A DNA stretch of 10,796 bases from Synechococcaceae cyanobacterium RL_1_2 (GCA_012033095.1 JAAUPO010000031.1:1-10796), one strand, 5' to 3'; numbered from the stretch's first letter, positions 1 through 7,645 are shown. Program-made: numbers and translations. The notes: a model not told the origin generated them from the letters alone.

Positions 1-78
1 ATTTCTCTCAAACCTCCTTTTAACAATCTTTTCCAGTTTTTGTCCTAGTAGTTAGATGATTCAGGTAACATTTTTCTT

Positions 79-114
79 GGGGACGCTCTTGTGGAGCTAT
101 CCCTATTTTTTTTT
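79..114 (+). terminator. Rho-independent terminator of an upstream gene outside the window
   Basis: A GC-rich hairpin is followed at once by a run of nine T. The inner stem is GCTC (85-88) with GAGC (94-97) around the loop TTGTG. The outer stem is GGGA (80-83) with TCCC (100-103), separated by a small internal loop. The T-run is 106-114. The polarity fits a + strand transcript entering from the left edge, so a + strand gene probably ends just before or near position 1, convergent with the GAF gene. On the - strand the hairpin is not followed by a T-run, so it is a poorer terminator for the GAF gene. Confidence 0.6.
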
Positions 115-154
115 ACCTTTTCATTTTCTCAAACCCTTGCTCTTTCTCTCTCAA

Positions 155-178
155 AAGCTTCTTGTCCCCTTTTAAGCT
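155..178 (-). repeat. Short dispersed repeat, copy A
   Basis: On the + strand this reads AAGCTT followed directly by CTTGTCCCCTTTTAAGCT. A closely related block lies at 4384-4416 and a weaker inverted one at 4172-4188. The repeat overlaps the stop codon of the GAF gene. Its nature is unknown; it could be a small repeat family or the residue of an element end. Confidence 0.35.
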
Positions 179-3075
179 GTAATGGCAGTCTTATCTGGGG
201 TAGTTTCTTTGTCTGGTTCTTGGGCTGAGGCCGGTAGTAAAACTAGGGTTAAATAGGATTGATCTTTAAGGCGATAAAATTGGATTTCTCCCCCCAAAAA
301 GTTCATCATTTTCTGGGTTATTAATAAATTTTTATTAGTGATCTTGAGTTGCTGTTCCGGTAGCTCCCAAGTATCTTTTTTGAGTAGATCCAAACCTTTT
401 TGTTTGCGTTTTAATACAATACTTTCATGGATCGATAGCTCAATCATAGAACGTTCCTCCTGACCAATCTGGGTGATGGTTTGGGGTAGGGCCCTAAAAC
501 CAATTTCCACGTTACAGCCTTCGGGCGATCGCTCATAGGCCAGCATTAATAATTCAAAGATAATGCACTCGAGCTTAATCCCATCGCAGTAAGCTTTGTA
601 TTTACCTTGGTTTTGAATCCGCATCCAGAGCCGTTTTTGTCTAAATAGGGACTCCATCAAATACTGAAGGCGTTGAAGCACACTGGTTAAGGAAACGGAT
701 TTGGGACGATGGTGGAGGGCTAATTTTTCTTGATCCAGCACCAGGTTGAGATGGTTAGTGGTTTCTTCCAATTGACGGAGTAATTGCTGTTGGCGAATTT
801 GTCTCAACGATTGGCCTTCCCCTAGGGTTTTACGGAGATAGTTATCCATGGCCACTAGGGCTTCGGTATTGGAACTAATGGATTGGTGTAGTACTTCCAA
901 ACATAGATGTTTATACCAATTTAGGATTTGATAGTTTTCCTGCTCGGTCAGGGCGGCGTTATCCCGTTTGCGCATGAACTCTAACCAGGCAAACTCCCGA
1001 ATGAGGATTTTGGCTAGTTTTAAGCGATCGCTCGACCACTCTTCCCCAGCTTCCCCAGCAAATACTAATAATTTTTCAGGGGGGTTTTTCTTCGGAGAAT
1101 GGAGAGCCATGGTTAATACATCCCCCAGATAATTGATCGATTTCCCAAACCATTGCTTAGTATTGACATCTAGGGCATGCACAGAATCATGGTGAAACCG
1201 TCGAGTTTTAATGCTGGCCTGTACGAGGGGATCGGTTTCGATCGCGATCAGGGTATCGCTGGAAAACTCATGGTCTGGCCCAAGATTATTCACACAGGAA
1301 CTAAATATTCCCGATGACCGGGGGATGGGTTTGCAGATTATGGTCTGGTTTAGGGTTGTCCCAAGAAATAATCATGGCAACTTTGGCATTCAACAAATCC
1401 GCGAGGTAGGCGAGCCATTTTTGCTCAAAGCTATCGCGATCGATGGCACTGCTCCAAAACTGACTTAACCCCTCTTTCAGGGTTTGATATTTAAAGGCGA
1501 GGGATTTCGCTTGGGTTTGGAGATGTTCAAATTTAATTAATTCCTTAAGGTGGCTCCCTAACTCCTCAAAGACGGCAATGTCAATACTCGACCAACTACG
1601 GACTTTTTGATCCGTCACTACAATTAAGCCATCATCATGGTTATTCGTTAAAGGGGCTAAAATTAGGGATTGAATTTGGCTATCCTTTAAAATTTTGTGC
1701 CAAAAATTAAGATGATCATCTTCAGCTAAATTTTCGATGGGTAGTAAGGAATTATATTGCCCAACAATTTTTCCCAGGTTTGATGGTCTAGCACTGGTAA
1801 CTCCTCCGTTAGTTCTCGATGGCTATCCCTAGATTCATAGACTACGGTATAGTCAGCGATGGCTTTGCCCCGACTATGGGGCGGTTGAAGAATAATGAGG
1901 TGATCCGCCCCTAAATGTTTTTGAATAAATTGGGAGCATTGATCCATGATTAATTGCCAACTTAAGTCCTGGTGGAAAATCTCTTGGAGCGATCGCTGAA
2001 TGGTGCGCAGTTGATCTGCCCGACGCATTTTTGCCTCCATATCTTCATTGCCGATTACCATGGTAATCATTTGCCCCATGGAGGTAAGGTATTGTTTTTC
2101 GGTGCTTTCCCAGGTGCGCAGTTTTTTGTCCCGGCCCATAATAAAACCCAGTACGTCCTGGCCTAAATTAACGGGAGCGAGTAACAGGGATTTACATTGA
2201 AATAGCTGTAGAAGCCGTTCTTGATTTTTTAAGCGGCCTTGGCCTGGGCCGCTACCGATTTGGATTGTGTCCCCTTGGCTCAGGGCTTGATAAAAGTCTG
2301 GAAACTCACTGACGTTAATCCCCTCGGCCATTTTTTTGATGTTCTTGGGGTTATGGCTCACCCGATGCCAAAGTACCCTTTTTTCAGGGGAGTACCAATA
2401 AATATCCGTACTGTCGGGCCCCAGTAATTCATGGGTGGTTTCGATGATCTTTTCTAGGCGTGCATCGAGGGAAGGTTTTTGATAGATCTGTTTGAGGACA
2501 TGAAAAACACTTTTAGCCGGTCGAATAATTTTTTCATGTTTACTTTCAACGTCTAAATCGTAGAGGGTACTGGTAAAACTACCGGTAATGGTGGCTAAAT
2601 GGGCTTTTTCTTCCTCATGGGGGGACACTCCCCACAGATGGGAACTGAGCACGATTACCCCAAAACATTGCCTTTTAAAGCTTAAGGGTAAAATTAAGCT
2701 ACCTTGAACGTTATGGTTGAGGGCCATTTCTGCCCATTGGCCAGCCCTTTTTTCTTGTCTGAGGTCAGGAATCCCGATGGGTAGTTGCTCAATAATGACT
2801 TGTTCCATCACATCCCCGGAATTAATCGCGAAGGTCTTACGAAGAAATGATTTATCTTCTAAGCTACTGATGCCACCTTGGCCCTTGAGTTGATGTTTAA
2901 CGCGATCGTAGAGCCCAATCCATACCATGCGATAGTCAAAATGATCTTGAAGATGGTTAACCATCGCCTCCGTTAATCGATCTAGGTCATTGCTTTCCCT
3001 CAGGGTTTGCAATAATTTGGAAAGGGCAATTAGTTGTTCGTTATTGGTAGTAAGGGAAGAACTAGCATTGGCCAT
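172..3075 (-). CDS. Tandem-GAF sensor protein with degenerate histidine-kinase-like C-terminus, two frameshifts
   Basis: This is one gene of about 967 residues, now read in three pieces: 3075-1726, about 1770-1301 and about 1310-172. The first break is a missing base in a five-base T run (1768-1772, + strand). Restoring it continues the protein as EKIVGQYNSLLPIENLAED. The second is one extra base near 1301-1312, which returns to the original frame. Visible domains are GAF 1 (about 20-180, with FDYRMVWIGLYDR), GAF 2 (about 205-350), GAF 3 (about 365-540), a probable GAF 4 (about 545-690), a helical region (about 720-820), and a region resembling a histidine kinase ATPase domain. That last region has an N-box-like stretch (IIFELLMLAYERSPEG, about 838-853) and a G2-like segment (NLLITQKMMNFLGG, about 918-931). 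I see no DxGxG G1 box and no clear phosphoacceptor H-box, although a His occurs in LHQSI near 730. It is probably a cytosolic ligand- or light-sensing regulator; ligand and partner are unknown. The start is ATG 3075, with no Shine-Dalgarno. No bilin-binding cysteine motif was identified. Confidence 0.8.
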
Positions 3076-3406
3076 GGTAAATAGCGATGAACGCAGGGGA
3101 TATAATACGGTTTTATTTTTATCCTAGAGATTTGTTTGATGAAATCATGTGATTCAGGCTAACGCCGACTCTCTAGTGGGAGGATTGGATGATTGTTATC
3201 TTTATCTTAAGGGTATTTGCAGAATTGATGGGGGCCTCGCGATCGCAAAACAACAGTATAGAACAACAACAATGATGGGGAATAACTGGTGAAAGCCATA
3301 CATAGTTTATCTATTACCATCCACCACACCACAATATAAATCAGGAATAGTTAGCATTAGCCCAGGACAACCTACCCCAGCTTAATCACCTCCCCCTCGA
3401 TGCGCT
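3076..3406. other. Intergenic region between divergent GAF gene and hypothetical gene
   Basis: This 331-nt spacer lies between divergently transcribed genes and must hold both promoters. On the - strand a TATTAT (3102-3107) lies about 27 nt upstream of the GAF start and could be a -10 box. On the + strand TATAAA (3335-3340) could be a -10 box for the gene at 3407. Neither has a convincing -35 partner. A HIP1 octamer sits at 3239-3246. A 28-codon ORF with a strong ribosome binding site lies at 3189-3275 and is listed separately. No tRNA or recognisable structured RNA was seen. Confidence 0.5.
3189..3275 (+). CDS. Possible small hydrophobic protein, 28 aa
   Basis: An ATG at 3189 is preceded by GGGAGG (3178-3183) at 5-nt spacing. 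This is the best Shine-Dalgarno match in the window; none of the other genes here has one as good. The product begins MIVIFILRVFAELMG, a short hydrophobic stretch, then has a polar Q/N-rich tail ending IEQQQ. Cyanobacteria have many tiny membrane proteins in photosystem and cytochrome complexes, but this does not match any I recognise. A hydrophobic run of about 12-14 residues is short for a transmembrane helix. It may be chance. Confidence 0.22.
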   Translation: MIVIFILRVFAELMGASRSQNNSIEQQQ

Positions 3407-4069
3407 ATGGATCTAACGACACTAATTGTTTTATTTATCTATCTTTTAGGGGTGGTGATCGTTTTCAATATCATGGGTCGCTCCCTGAAAAGTTTTTTGA
3501 CCATCGGTCTGCATCAGAAGCATTTTAATCAGCAATTAACGGTACAACAACTCACTGAGCAAGTTAGTTTTAAATTTAAATTTTCCGACTATTATCACCA
3601 TGAACCCTTACCGAATCTGACCCTAGAGATTACGAATAATTCCTTAGAGTATAGTTTTACTCTGTTATGTGAACAGATGAAATGGTTAGAGCCAGGGGAA
3701 AAACCGAAAAAAGCTATCCGTTGGATTAGTGGTATGACTAGGGAATTAACGGCTTTCCAGCTACGGAATGTGATCCCACCCCAGGAAACGGTACCGACCA
3801 TCATTACCCTCAGCGATCGCTTAAAAGCCAACGATGCGGGCATCTTAATGATGGATAGTCCTTTGATTAAATATGAAGATTTAGCCACCTCCTTTGAGGA
3901 AGAACAAACTTATCAGTTGAGTTTATGTTTGGAAAAAGTTGCGGCTAATCAGCGATCGGCAGTAAATCCGAGTGTGCACCAATTAACTTGCGAGTTTCAG
4001 ATTAAGCGGTTACCCCTATTAACGGCGTTGGATTGGCGACCCCGCGATCATAAGAAGAAAAAAAAATAA
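3407..4069 (+). CDS. Conserved-looking hypothetical protein with one N-terminal membrane segment
   Basis: This is an intact ORF of 220 residues that I do not recognise. The N-terminus has a single strongly hydrophobic segment (about 5-23, LIVLFIYLLGVVIVFNIMG). It is followed by a basic stretch (RSLKSF, then HQKHF), which by the positive-inside rule suggests the soluble part faces the cytoplasm. The rest is polar and looks beta-rich (for example LPNLTLEITNNS near 64-75), without recognisable catalytic motifs. It ends in five lysines encoded by an A-rich run just before the stop. The start is ATG 3407; an ATG at 3400 is out of frame. There is no Shine-Dalgarno. It is monocistronic, with 0.9 kb of non-coding DNA downstream. 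The HIP1 site at 3813-3820 lies inside it, and codon use looks like its neighbours, so no sign of recent transfer. Confidence 0.75.
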   Translation: MDLTTLIVLFIYLLGVVIVFNIMGRSLKSFLTIGLHQKHFNQQLTVQQLTEQVSFKFKFSDYYHHEPLPNLTLEITNNSLEYSFTLLCEQMKWLEPGEKPKKAIRWISGMTRELTAFQLRNVIPPQETVPTIITLSDRLKANDAGILMMDSPLIKYEDLATSFEEEQTYQLSLCLEKVAANQRSAVNPSVHQLTCEFQIKRLPLLTALDWRPRDHKKKKK

Positions 4070-4171
4070 CTAAAAATTCCCCCATCCCCTTACCGGAACA
4101 GCCTTGGTTGCTTCAGTTATGCCTTGATACCAAAACCGTTTTGTTTGGTACGGGAAAATAATGTTTATCTC

Positions 4172-4188
4172 CTTACAAGGGGACAAAG
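4172..4188 (+). repeat. Short dispersed repeat, weak copy C, inverted relative to A and B
   Basis: CTTACAAGGGGACAAAG here is the approximate reverse complement of the core CTTGTCCCC..TAAG in copies A (161-176) and B (4399-4414). It shares only the CTTA-N3-GGGGACAA core. Copies B and C face each other about 200 bp apart and could be ends of a decayed element, but no other inner homology was seen. Confidence 0.22.
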
Positions 4189-4383
4189 TGGTTGCTTCCT
4201 TTACCAATTAACCTTTTTGGGGTTTCGCACCACAAAATAATTAAATGCATTTATGGGCAGAATGATTTGAACATCAATTACAAAATTCTGGGAAAAGGTT
4301 GATTTTTCGTTTGTGAATTAATTTTGATGCTGGTTTACGTTTTGATGTTTTACAAAAACTGATCGCTACAAGTCTGATTCTAC

Positions 4384-4416
4384 AAAGCTTTAATCGTACT
4401 TGTCCCCCTCTAAGCT
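4384..4416 (-). repeat. Short dispersed repeat, copy B
   Basis: The block contains AAAGCTT (4384-4390), an 8-nt insert relative to copy A, then CTTGTCCCCCTCTAAGCT (4399-4416). Copy A at 155-178 has the same two halves directly abutting. The shared order of both halves makes chance similarity less likely. Confidence 0.35.
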
Positions 4417-4545
4417 GAAATCCTTAGCTAAGAAGAGTTTCAGGTTTAAATGACGACAGACCCTACGTCGTGAAGCTAAAATAATTTTTAATTTTTCCTT
4501 CAGCCCGACGATTAACCCATAATTGATTTGATAATTATTCCGAAT

Positions 4546-4567
4546 ATTAATTAATTAATTAATTAAT
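4546..4567. repeat. ATTA tetranucleotide microsatellite
   Basis: Five tandem ATTA units plus a partial unit lie within a strongly AT-rich stretch. Such runs are prone to slippage. There is no evidence for a regulatory role, since the nearest genes are 0.4 kb away or more. Confidence 0.7.
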
Positions 4568-4679
4568 CAATAGATTTTTTCCTTATAGTTTTTTTGAATA
4601 ATTACGGGAAATAAATAGAGCTGAAAACATCCTATAGCGAGAAATAACCATCCCATACTAAATTAAATTGGCCATATCT

Positions 4680-4770
4680 ATAGCAGTCCTAACTAGGTCA
4701 TAACATGAAGATCCTTACTAGACTTAGCTTTCAATGCACTTAATTGCCATAAGCTATTTAGGATTGCTAT
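4680..4770. mobile_element. Possible second miniature inverted-repeat element
   Basis: The left end reads ATAGCAGTCCTAACTAG and the reverse complement of the right end reads ATAGCAATCCTAAATAG, 15 of 17 positions matching, with weaker pairing beyond. The 91-bp unit has no coding capacity. I could not find a clear target duplication at its borders, so it may be an old copy, a fragment or simply a large hairpin. It sits only 12 bp from the MITE at 4783. Confidence 0.4.
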
Positions 4771-4782
4771 GAATTACCTAAA

Positions 4783-4894
4783 CAGGACTTACGCAAAAAT
4801 TTCGATTCTGTCCCGGCAACCATGATGTTTGGGGAGAATCGCTCAGGCAAGTTCCCCAAATTTGGGGATTTAGGGGACTTATGCGTAAGTTCTA
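4783..4894 (+). mobile_element. MITE copy 1, 112 bp, with 5-bp target duplication
   Basis: This is a short non-coding element with terminal inverted repeats. The left end is CAGGACTTACGCA and the right end, reverse-complemented, is TAGAACTTACGCA. It is bounded by the direct repeat CTAAA at 4778-4782 and 4895-4899, a 5-bp target-site duplication. It matches MITE copy 2 (6442-6564, opposite orientation): the first 31 bp are identical, and the right ends share GCAAGT-CCCCAAATTTGG and the terminal block. An 11-bp length difference lies in the middle. It encodes no transposase and would need one supplied in trans. A 5-bp duplication argues against the TA-duplicating IS630/mariner group; the parent family is not identifiable here. 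Confidence 0.85.
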
Positions 4895-4911
4895 CTAAAG
4901 AAACAGTTATG

Positions 4912-4945
4912 GGTTGCCCCGCATTCATTGGGAATCGGGACAACC
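4912..4945 (-). terminator. Likely pilT terminator hairpin
   Basis: The 9-bp stem GGTTGCCCC (4912-4920) pairs with GGGACAACC (4937-4945), including one G-T pair, and ATTC/GAAT can pair further inside. On the - strand it begins 27 nt after the pilT stop codon and is followed by a moderately T-rich tract (TGTTTCTTT). The tail is weaker than a textbook terminator, so this is likely but not certain. Confidence 0.45.
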
Positions 4946-4972
4946 ATCCATCATCAATCCACGTCCTATTTT

Positions 4973-6272
4973 CTAAACCCGACCCCGGAGCATCATCGCC
5001 ATTTCATTGGGGGTAGGAGCATTTTCAAGGGCGGTTTCTTCCGTAATGCGTCCTTCTTGGTAAAGATTGTAGAGGGCTTTATTCATCGTAATCATGCCAT
5101 CAAATTCCCCATCAATCATCAAGTTGACCATTTCTTCATAGTTTCCCTCTTTGATGTAGTCCTTCATGGTTTCAGTATTAACTAAAATGTCATGGTAGGC
5201 AGCCCGTTTACCGTCGGTGGTACGACAGAGACCCTGGGCGATAATCGCCACTAACGATTCGGCTAGGGCAATGCGCATTGCGTCTTGTTCTTCGGCGGAG
5301 TAAAGGTTTAATACCCGTTCAATGGTTTTAACCGCACTGTTAGTGTGAAGGGTTCCCATGACTAAGTGACCGGTTTGGGCAGCTTTAAGGGCCGTATTAA
5401 CGGTTTCTTTGTCCCGCATTTCTCCCACCAGAATTAGATCCGGATCTTCCCGTAGGGCGGCTTTGAGGGCATTATCAAATTTGAGAGTATGTTGGCCTAC
5501 TTCTCGATGCTTAATCAGGGATTTGCGACTTTTATGGACAAATTCCACCGGATCCTCGATCGTGATGATATTTTTAGCGTGTTCTTTATTGATATAGTCC
5601 ACCATAGCTGCCATGGTGGTGGATTTCCCTGAACCAGTGGGCCCAGTCACTAAAACTAGACCTTTATGGGCATCGGAAATATCTTTAAAAACCGGAGGCA
5701 ACCGGAGCTGCTCCATGGTCAAAATTTTGAGGGGAATTAACCGTAGCACGTAAGGCTGGCCCCGTGAGGGAATCAAAAATATTGATCCGAATCCGGGCAA
5801 AATCGTATTGGGTCGCGCTATCTAAATCGAGGTTATTTTTGAATCGCTGTACTTCGTCTTCTTTAAGAATTTCATAGAGCCAAGCCATGAAGGTGTCATA
5901 ATCCGTTTCTGGATAGTCCGTCATGATGATTTCGCCCCGTTCCCGCAAGCGGGGGACTTCTCCAACCCCACAATGGACATCGGAACAATCCATTTCATGG
6001 GCTTTGAGAATAATTTCTTTGAGGGCTGGCTGGCCTGGCCCTCGCTGGGGAATATTGTTAGGCCGTCTAGATTGGGGGCTAGGGGGAGCGACTGGTGGCG
6101 GCGGTGGTGGTGGGGCAGGTCTTCTAGAGGTGCTTTGAAGCATCCTGGTGGCTTCATCCCCTGATTTGGAGCCGCCGGATTTTGCAGAGACTACCTTCGT
6201 TACTTCGTCGTCAGAAGTATTCATGGAAGCAGAACGGCGAGGGGGGGCAGGGGGTCTAGAAGGATTTACCAT
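4973..6272 (-). CDS. pilT: PilT-family type IV pilus retraction ATPase with proline-rich N-terminal extension, one frameshift
   Basis: PilT is the hexameric cytoplasmic ATPase that powers retraction of type IV pili in twitching motility and phototaxis. Removing one extra base near 5749 gives 432 residues and restores GPALVLRLIPLKILTMEQ across the break. Motifs in the repaired protein are Walker A GPTGSGKST (210-218), Asp box ITIEDPVEF, Walker B with catalytic Glu (DPDLILVGEMRD, 276-287) and His box TGHLVMGTLHT (300-310). The PAS-like N-domain (SDVHCGVGEVPRLRERG) starts near residue 95. Residues 1-75 are a low-complexity extension with seven consecutive prolines (about 54-60). The AIRNLIREG motif needed for retraction in Pseudomonas PilT is replaced by ETMKDYIKEG (367-376). 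The extension and the solitary location, away from pilB or pilC, resemble cyanobacterial PilT2-type paralogues; that assignment is inference. The start is ATG 6272; ATG at residue 17 is an alternative, and neither has a Shine-Dalgarno. MITEs flank the gene on both sides. Confidence 0.85.
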
Positions 6273-6433
6273 GGTCTATTAATTAATAGGAATGGATCAA
6301 AAGTATGGTCAGCTTCGAGCTGCCGTTGGGGCAATGGCTAAATTAAGCTTCAGGCCCTAGTTTAGTATCTTTATATATTACACGGGCGTTAAATCTAAGC
6401 GGCAACGTTAAGATTTATTTTGCTTCCCCCTGC

Positions 6434-6439
6434 ATTATA
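6434..6439 (-). promoter_or_regulatory. Candidate -10 box for pilT at the MITE junction
   Basis: On the - strand these bases read TATAAT, a perfect -10 consensus, and overlap the outer target duplication of MITE copy 2. The -35 position falls inside the element and shows no good TTGACA match. If real, the insertion replaced the original upstream promoter half. Confidence 0.28.
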
Positions 6440-6441
6440 GT

Positions 6442-6564
6442 TAGGACTTGCGCACAAGCCCCCTAAATTCTCCAAATTTGGGGGACTTGCTTGAACAATT
6501 TTCCCCGAACATCCCCAAACGTCATGGTTCCCAGGACAGAATCGAAATTTTTGCGTAAGTCCTG
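6442..6564 (-). mobile_element. MITE copy 2, 123 bp, inverted, with 5-bp target duplication
   Basis: Read on the - strand the element begins CAGGACTTACGCAAAAATTT, identical to copy 1 for 31 bp, and ends GCGCAAGTCCTA. It is flanked by the direct repeat ATAGT at 6437-6441 and 6565-6569. The two copies have different 5-bp duplications, as expected for independent insertions. The terminal repeats are better preserved here (AGGACTT at both ends) than in copy 1, which suggests this copy is younger or less decayed. It lies 26 nt upstream of the aroE start and about 170 nt upstream of the pilT start. Confidence 0.85.
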
Positions 6565-6589
6565 ATAGTGATTATTTTGATAAACAATT

Positions 6590-7458
6590 ATGGTTGCAAT
6601 CTCTGGTAAAACGAAGCTATTGGGTTTAATTGGTTACCCGGTCAGTCATTCCCTTTCTCCTTTGATGCATAATCGGGCGATCGCGGAATTGGGAGTGGAT
6701 TATGTTTATTTACCCTTTGGTATCAAGCCGGAAAATTTAGCTGGGGGGATAGAGGGTTTAAAAGCTATAGATGTGAAGGGTTTTAGTATTACTATTCCCC
6801 ACAAGCAAACCATTATGCCTTTATTAGCGGGTATCACGCCACGGGCGACCTTGGTGGGGGCAGTGAACACGGTGTGGCAGGATGATCACGGCCAATGGCA
6901 GGGTACTAATACCGATGTGGATGGTTTTTTGGCTCCTTTACATAGTTAGATCGGGATTGGTCAAAGATTAGGCCGATCGTGTTGGGTAATGGTGGCGCAG
7001 CTAGGGCAGTGGTAATTGCTTGTATGGAGTTGGGTTGCAAGGAACTGATGGTTGTTGGCCGCGATCGTCTGAGGTTACAACAATTCCTCCAGGGGTGGGA
7101 AGGGATGGATTTAAGTATTCATCTTCGGGCCCATACTTGGTCAGAGCTAGAGGGTTTACTTCCCCATGGTGATCTTTTAATTAACACTACCCCCATGGGC
7201 ATGGATTCTGTGGCGGCGGGGACTCCTGTCCCAGGGGAATTACTGGATTTGTTACCTGCTAACGCGATCGTATACGATCTGATCTATAATCCCCGACCAA
7301 CTGAATTATTAAAGGATGCAGCTTCTAGGGGGTTAATCGCGATCGATGGATTAGAAATGCTAGCGGTACAAGGGGCTGTGGCCCTATCGTTGTGGCTCCA
7401 GCAAGATCCCCCCCTAGACACCATGAAACAATCCTTGATCGATTTTTTCCAAGGATAG
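6590..7458 (+). CDS. aroE: Shikimate dehydrogenase (AroE), one frameshift
   Basis: AroE reduces 3-dehydroshikimate to shikimate with NADPH in the shikimate pathway to aromatic amino acids; it is a cytosolic enzyme. The ORF stops at 6949 and resumes in another frame. Adding one T to the TT at 6946-6947 gives PLHSLDRDWSKIRPIVLGNGG and a 289-residue protein, the normal size. Signatures in order are the shikimate-binding SHSLSPLMHN (19-28), catalytic Lys72 in ITIPHKQ, GAVNT (90-94), catalytic Asp109 in GTNTDVDGF, the nucleotide-binding LGNGGAARA (about 131-139), NTTPMGM, YDLIYNPRPTELL and the C-terminal DGLEMLAVQGAVAL. All catalytic residues are intact, so a working enzyme is expected if the indel is an artefact. 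The start is ATG 6590, with no Shine-Dalgarno. A MITE ends 26 nt upstream, so expression may have been altered. Confidence 0.93.
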
Positions 7459-7473
7459 GATTAGCTCTCTGCT

Positions 7474-7493
7474 ATTAAATATCATTAAATATC
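7474..7493. repeat. Two tandem copies of ATTAAATATC
   Basis: ATTAAATATC occurs at 7474-7483 and 7484-7493 with no mismatch, 15 nt after the aroE stop. It may be simple slippage. Tandem decamers can also be operator half-sites, but position downstream of aroE and far from the ROCO start makes this unlikely. Confidence 0.45.
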
Positions 7494-7556
7494 AAAGTTG
7501 AAAGTTCTCAAGGGAGAGGAAGCCTAAAAAGCTTGGCAGGATTTAAATTGGGCACT

Positions 7557-7645
7557 TATAGCAATTTTTCTAAAGTTGATAGACAAAGATCCCCCTCGAT
7601 CCCCCTTAGGATCGTGAATTAAATAACTTAGAAATTTGTAGGGTA
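7557..7645. repeat. Imperfect inverted repeat, possible element relic
   Basis: The left arm (AGCAATTTTTCTAAAGTTGAT, from 7560) and the reverse complement of the right arm (TACAAATTTCTAAGTTATTT) pair imperfectly around the C-rich centre CCCCCTCGATCCCCC. Its left end begins TATAGCA like the element at 4680. No target duplication is evident. It may be a decayed MITE. Confidence 0.25.

Larger units (their letters stand above)
4070..4972. other. Gene-free, repeat-rich intergenic region of 0.9 kb
   Basis: No convincing coding sequence is present. Frames open across 4822-5185 on the + strand are antisense to pilT or run through a MITE. The region holds a weak hairpin (TACCAAA 4128-4134 with TTTGGTA 4144-4150), inverted copies of a short repeat (4172-4188 and 4384-4416), an AT-rich stretch with an ATTA microsatellite (4546-4567), an element with imperfect terminal inverted repeats (4680-4770), a MITE (4783-4894) and a likely pilT terminator hairpin (4912-4945). 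It looks like an accumulation site for small repeats between two convergent genes. Confidence 0.6.
6273..6589. other. Divergent promoter region between pilT and aroE, interrupted by a MITE
   Basis: The 317-nt spacer contains 169 nt of host sequence upstream of pilT, MITE copy 2 with its duplications (6437-6569) and only 20 nt between the right duplication and the aroE start. Any aroE promoter upstream of that must lie in or beyond the MITE. TTGCGT (6551-6556, inside the element end) and TATTTT (6573-6578) are 16 nt apart and could form a weak junction promoter. No other gene is visible. Confidence 0.5.

Noticed and set aside
1211..2427. Three + strand open frames (1211-1468, 1972-2166, 2239-2427)
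   Set aside because: Antisense to GAF domains that read convincingly on the - strand.
3595..3888. 97-codon - strand open frame
   Set aside because: Antisense to the intact 220-residue ORF and without ribosome binding site or family resemblance.
4783..4894. TTCGATTC inside the MITE as part of a tRNA T-loop
   Set aside because: No acceptor or anticodon stem can be drawn around it, and the same sequence is explained by the transposable element.
4822..5185. Two + strand open frames of 64 and 85 codons
   Set aside because: They run through MITE copy 1 and antisense to the well-supported pilT 3' end; no ribosome binding site and no recognisable motif.
5921..6164. Several overlapping open frames on both strands in the 5' part of pilT
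   Set aside because: They are shadows of the proline- and GC-rich pilT N-terminal region; only the PilT frame shows family motifs.
4783..6564. A complete insertion sequence with pilT as cargo and a transposase
   Set aside because: No transposase-like ORF exists in the window; the two end elements are independent insertions with different target duplications, so a true composite transposon is not shown.
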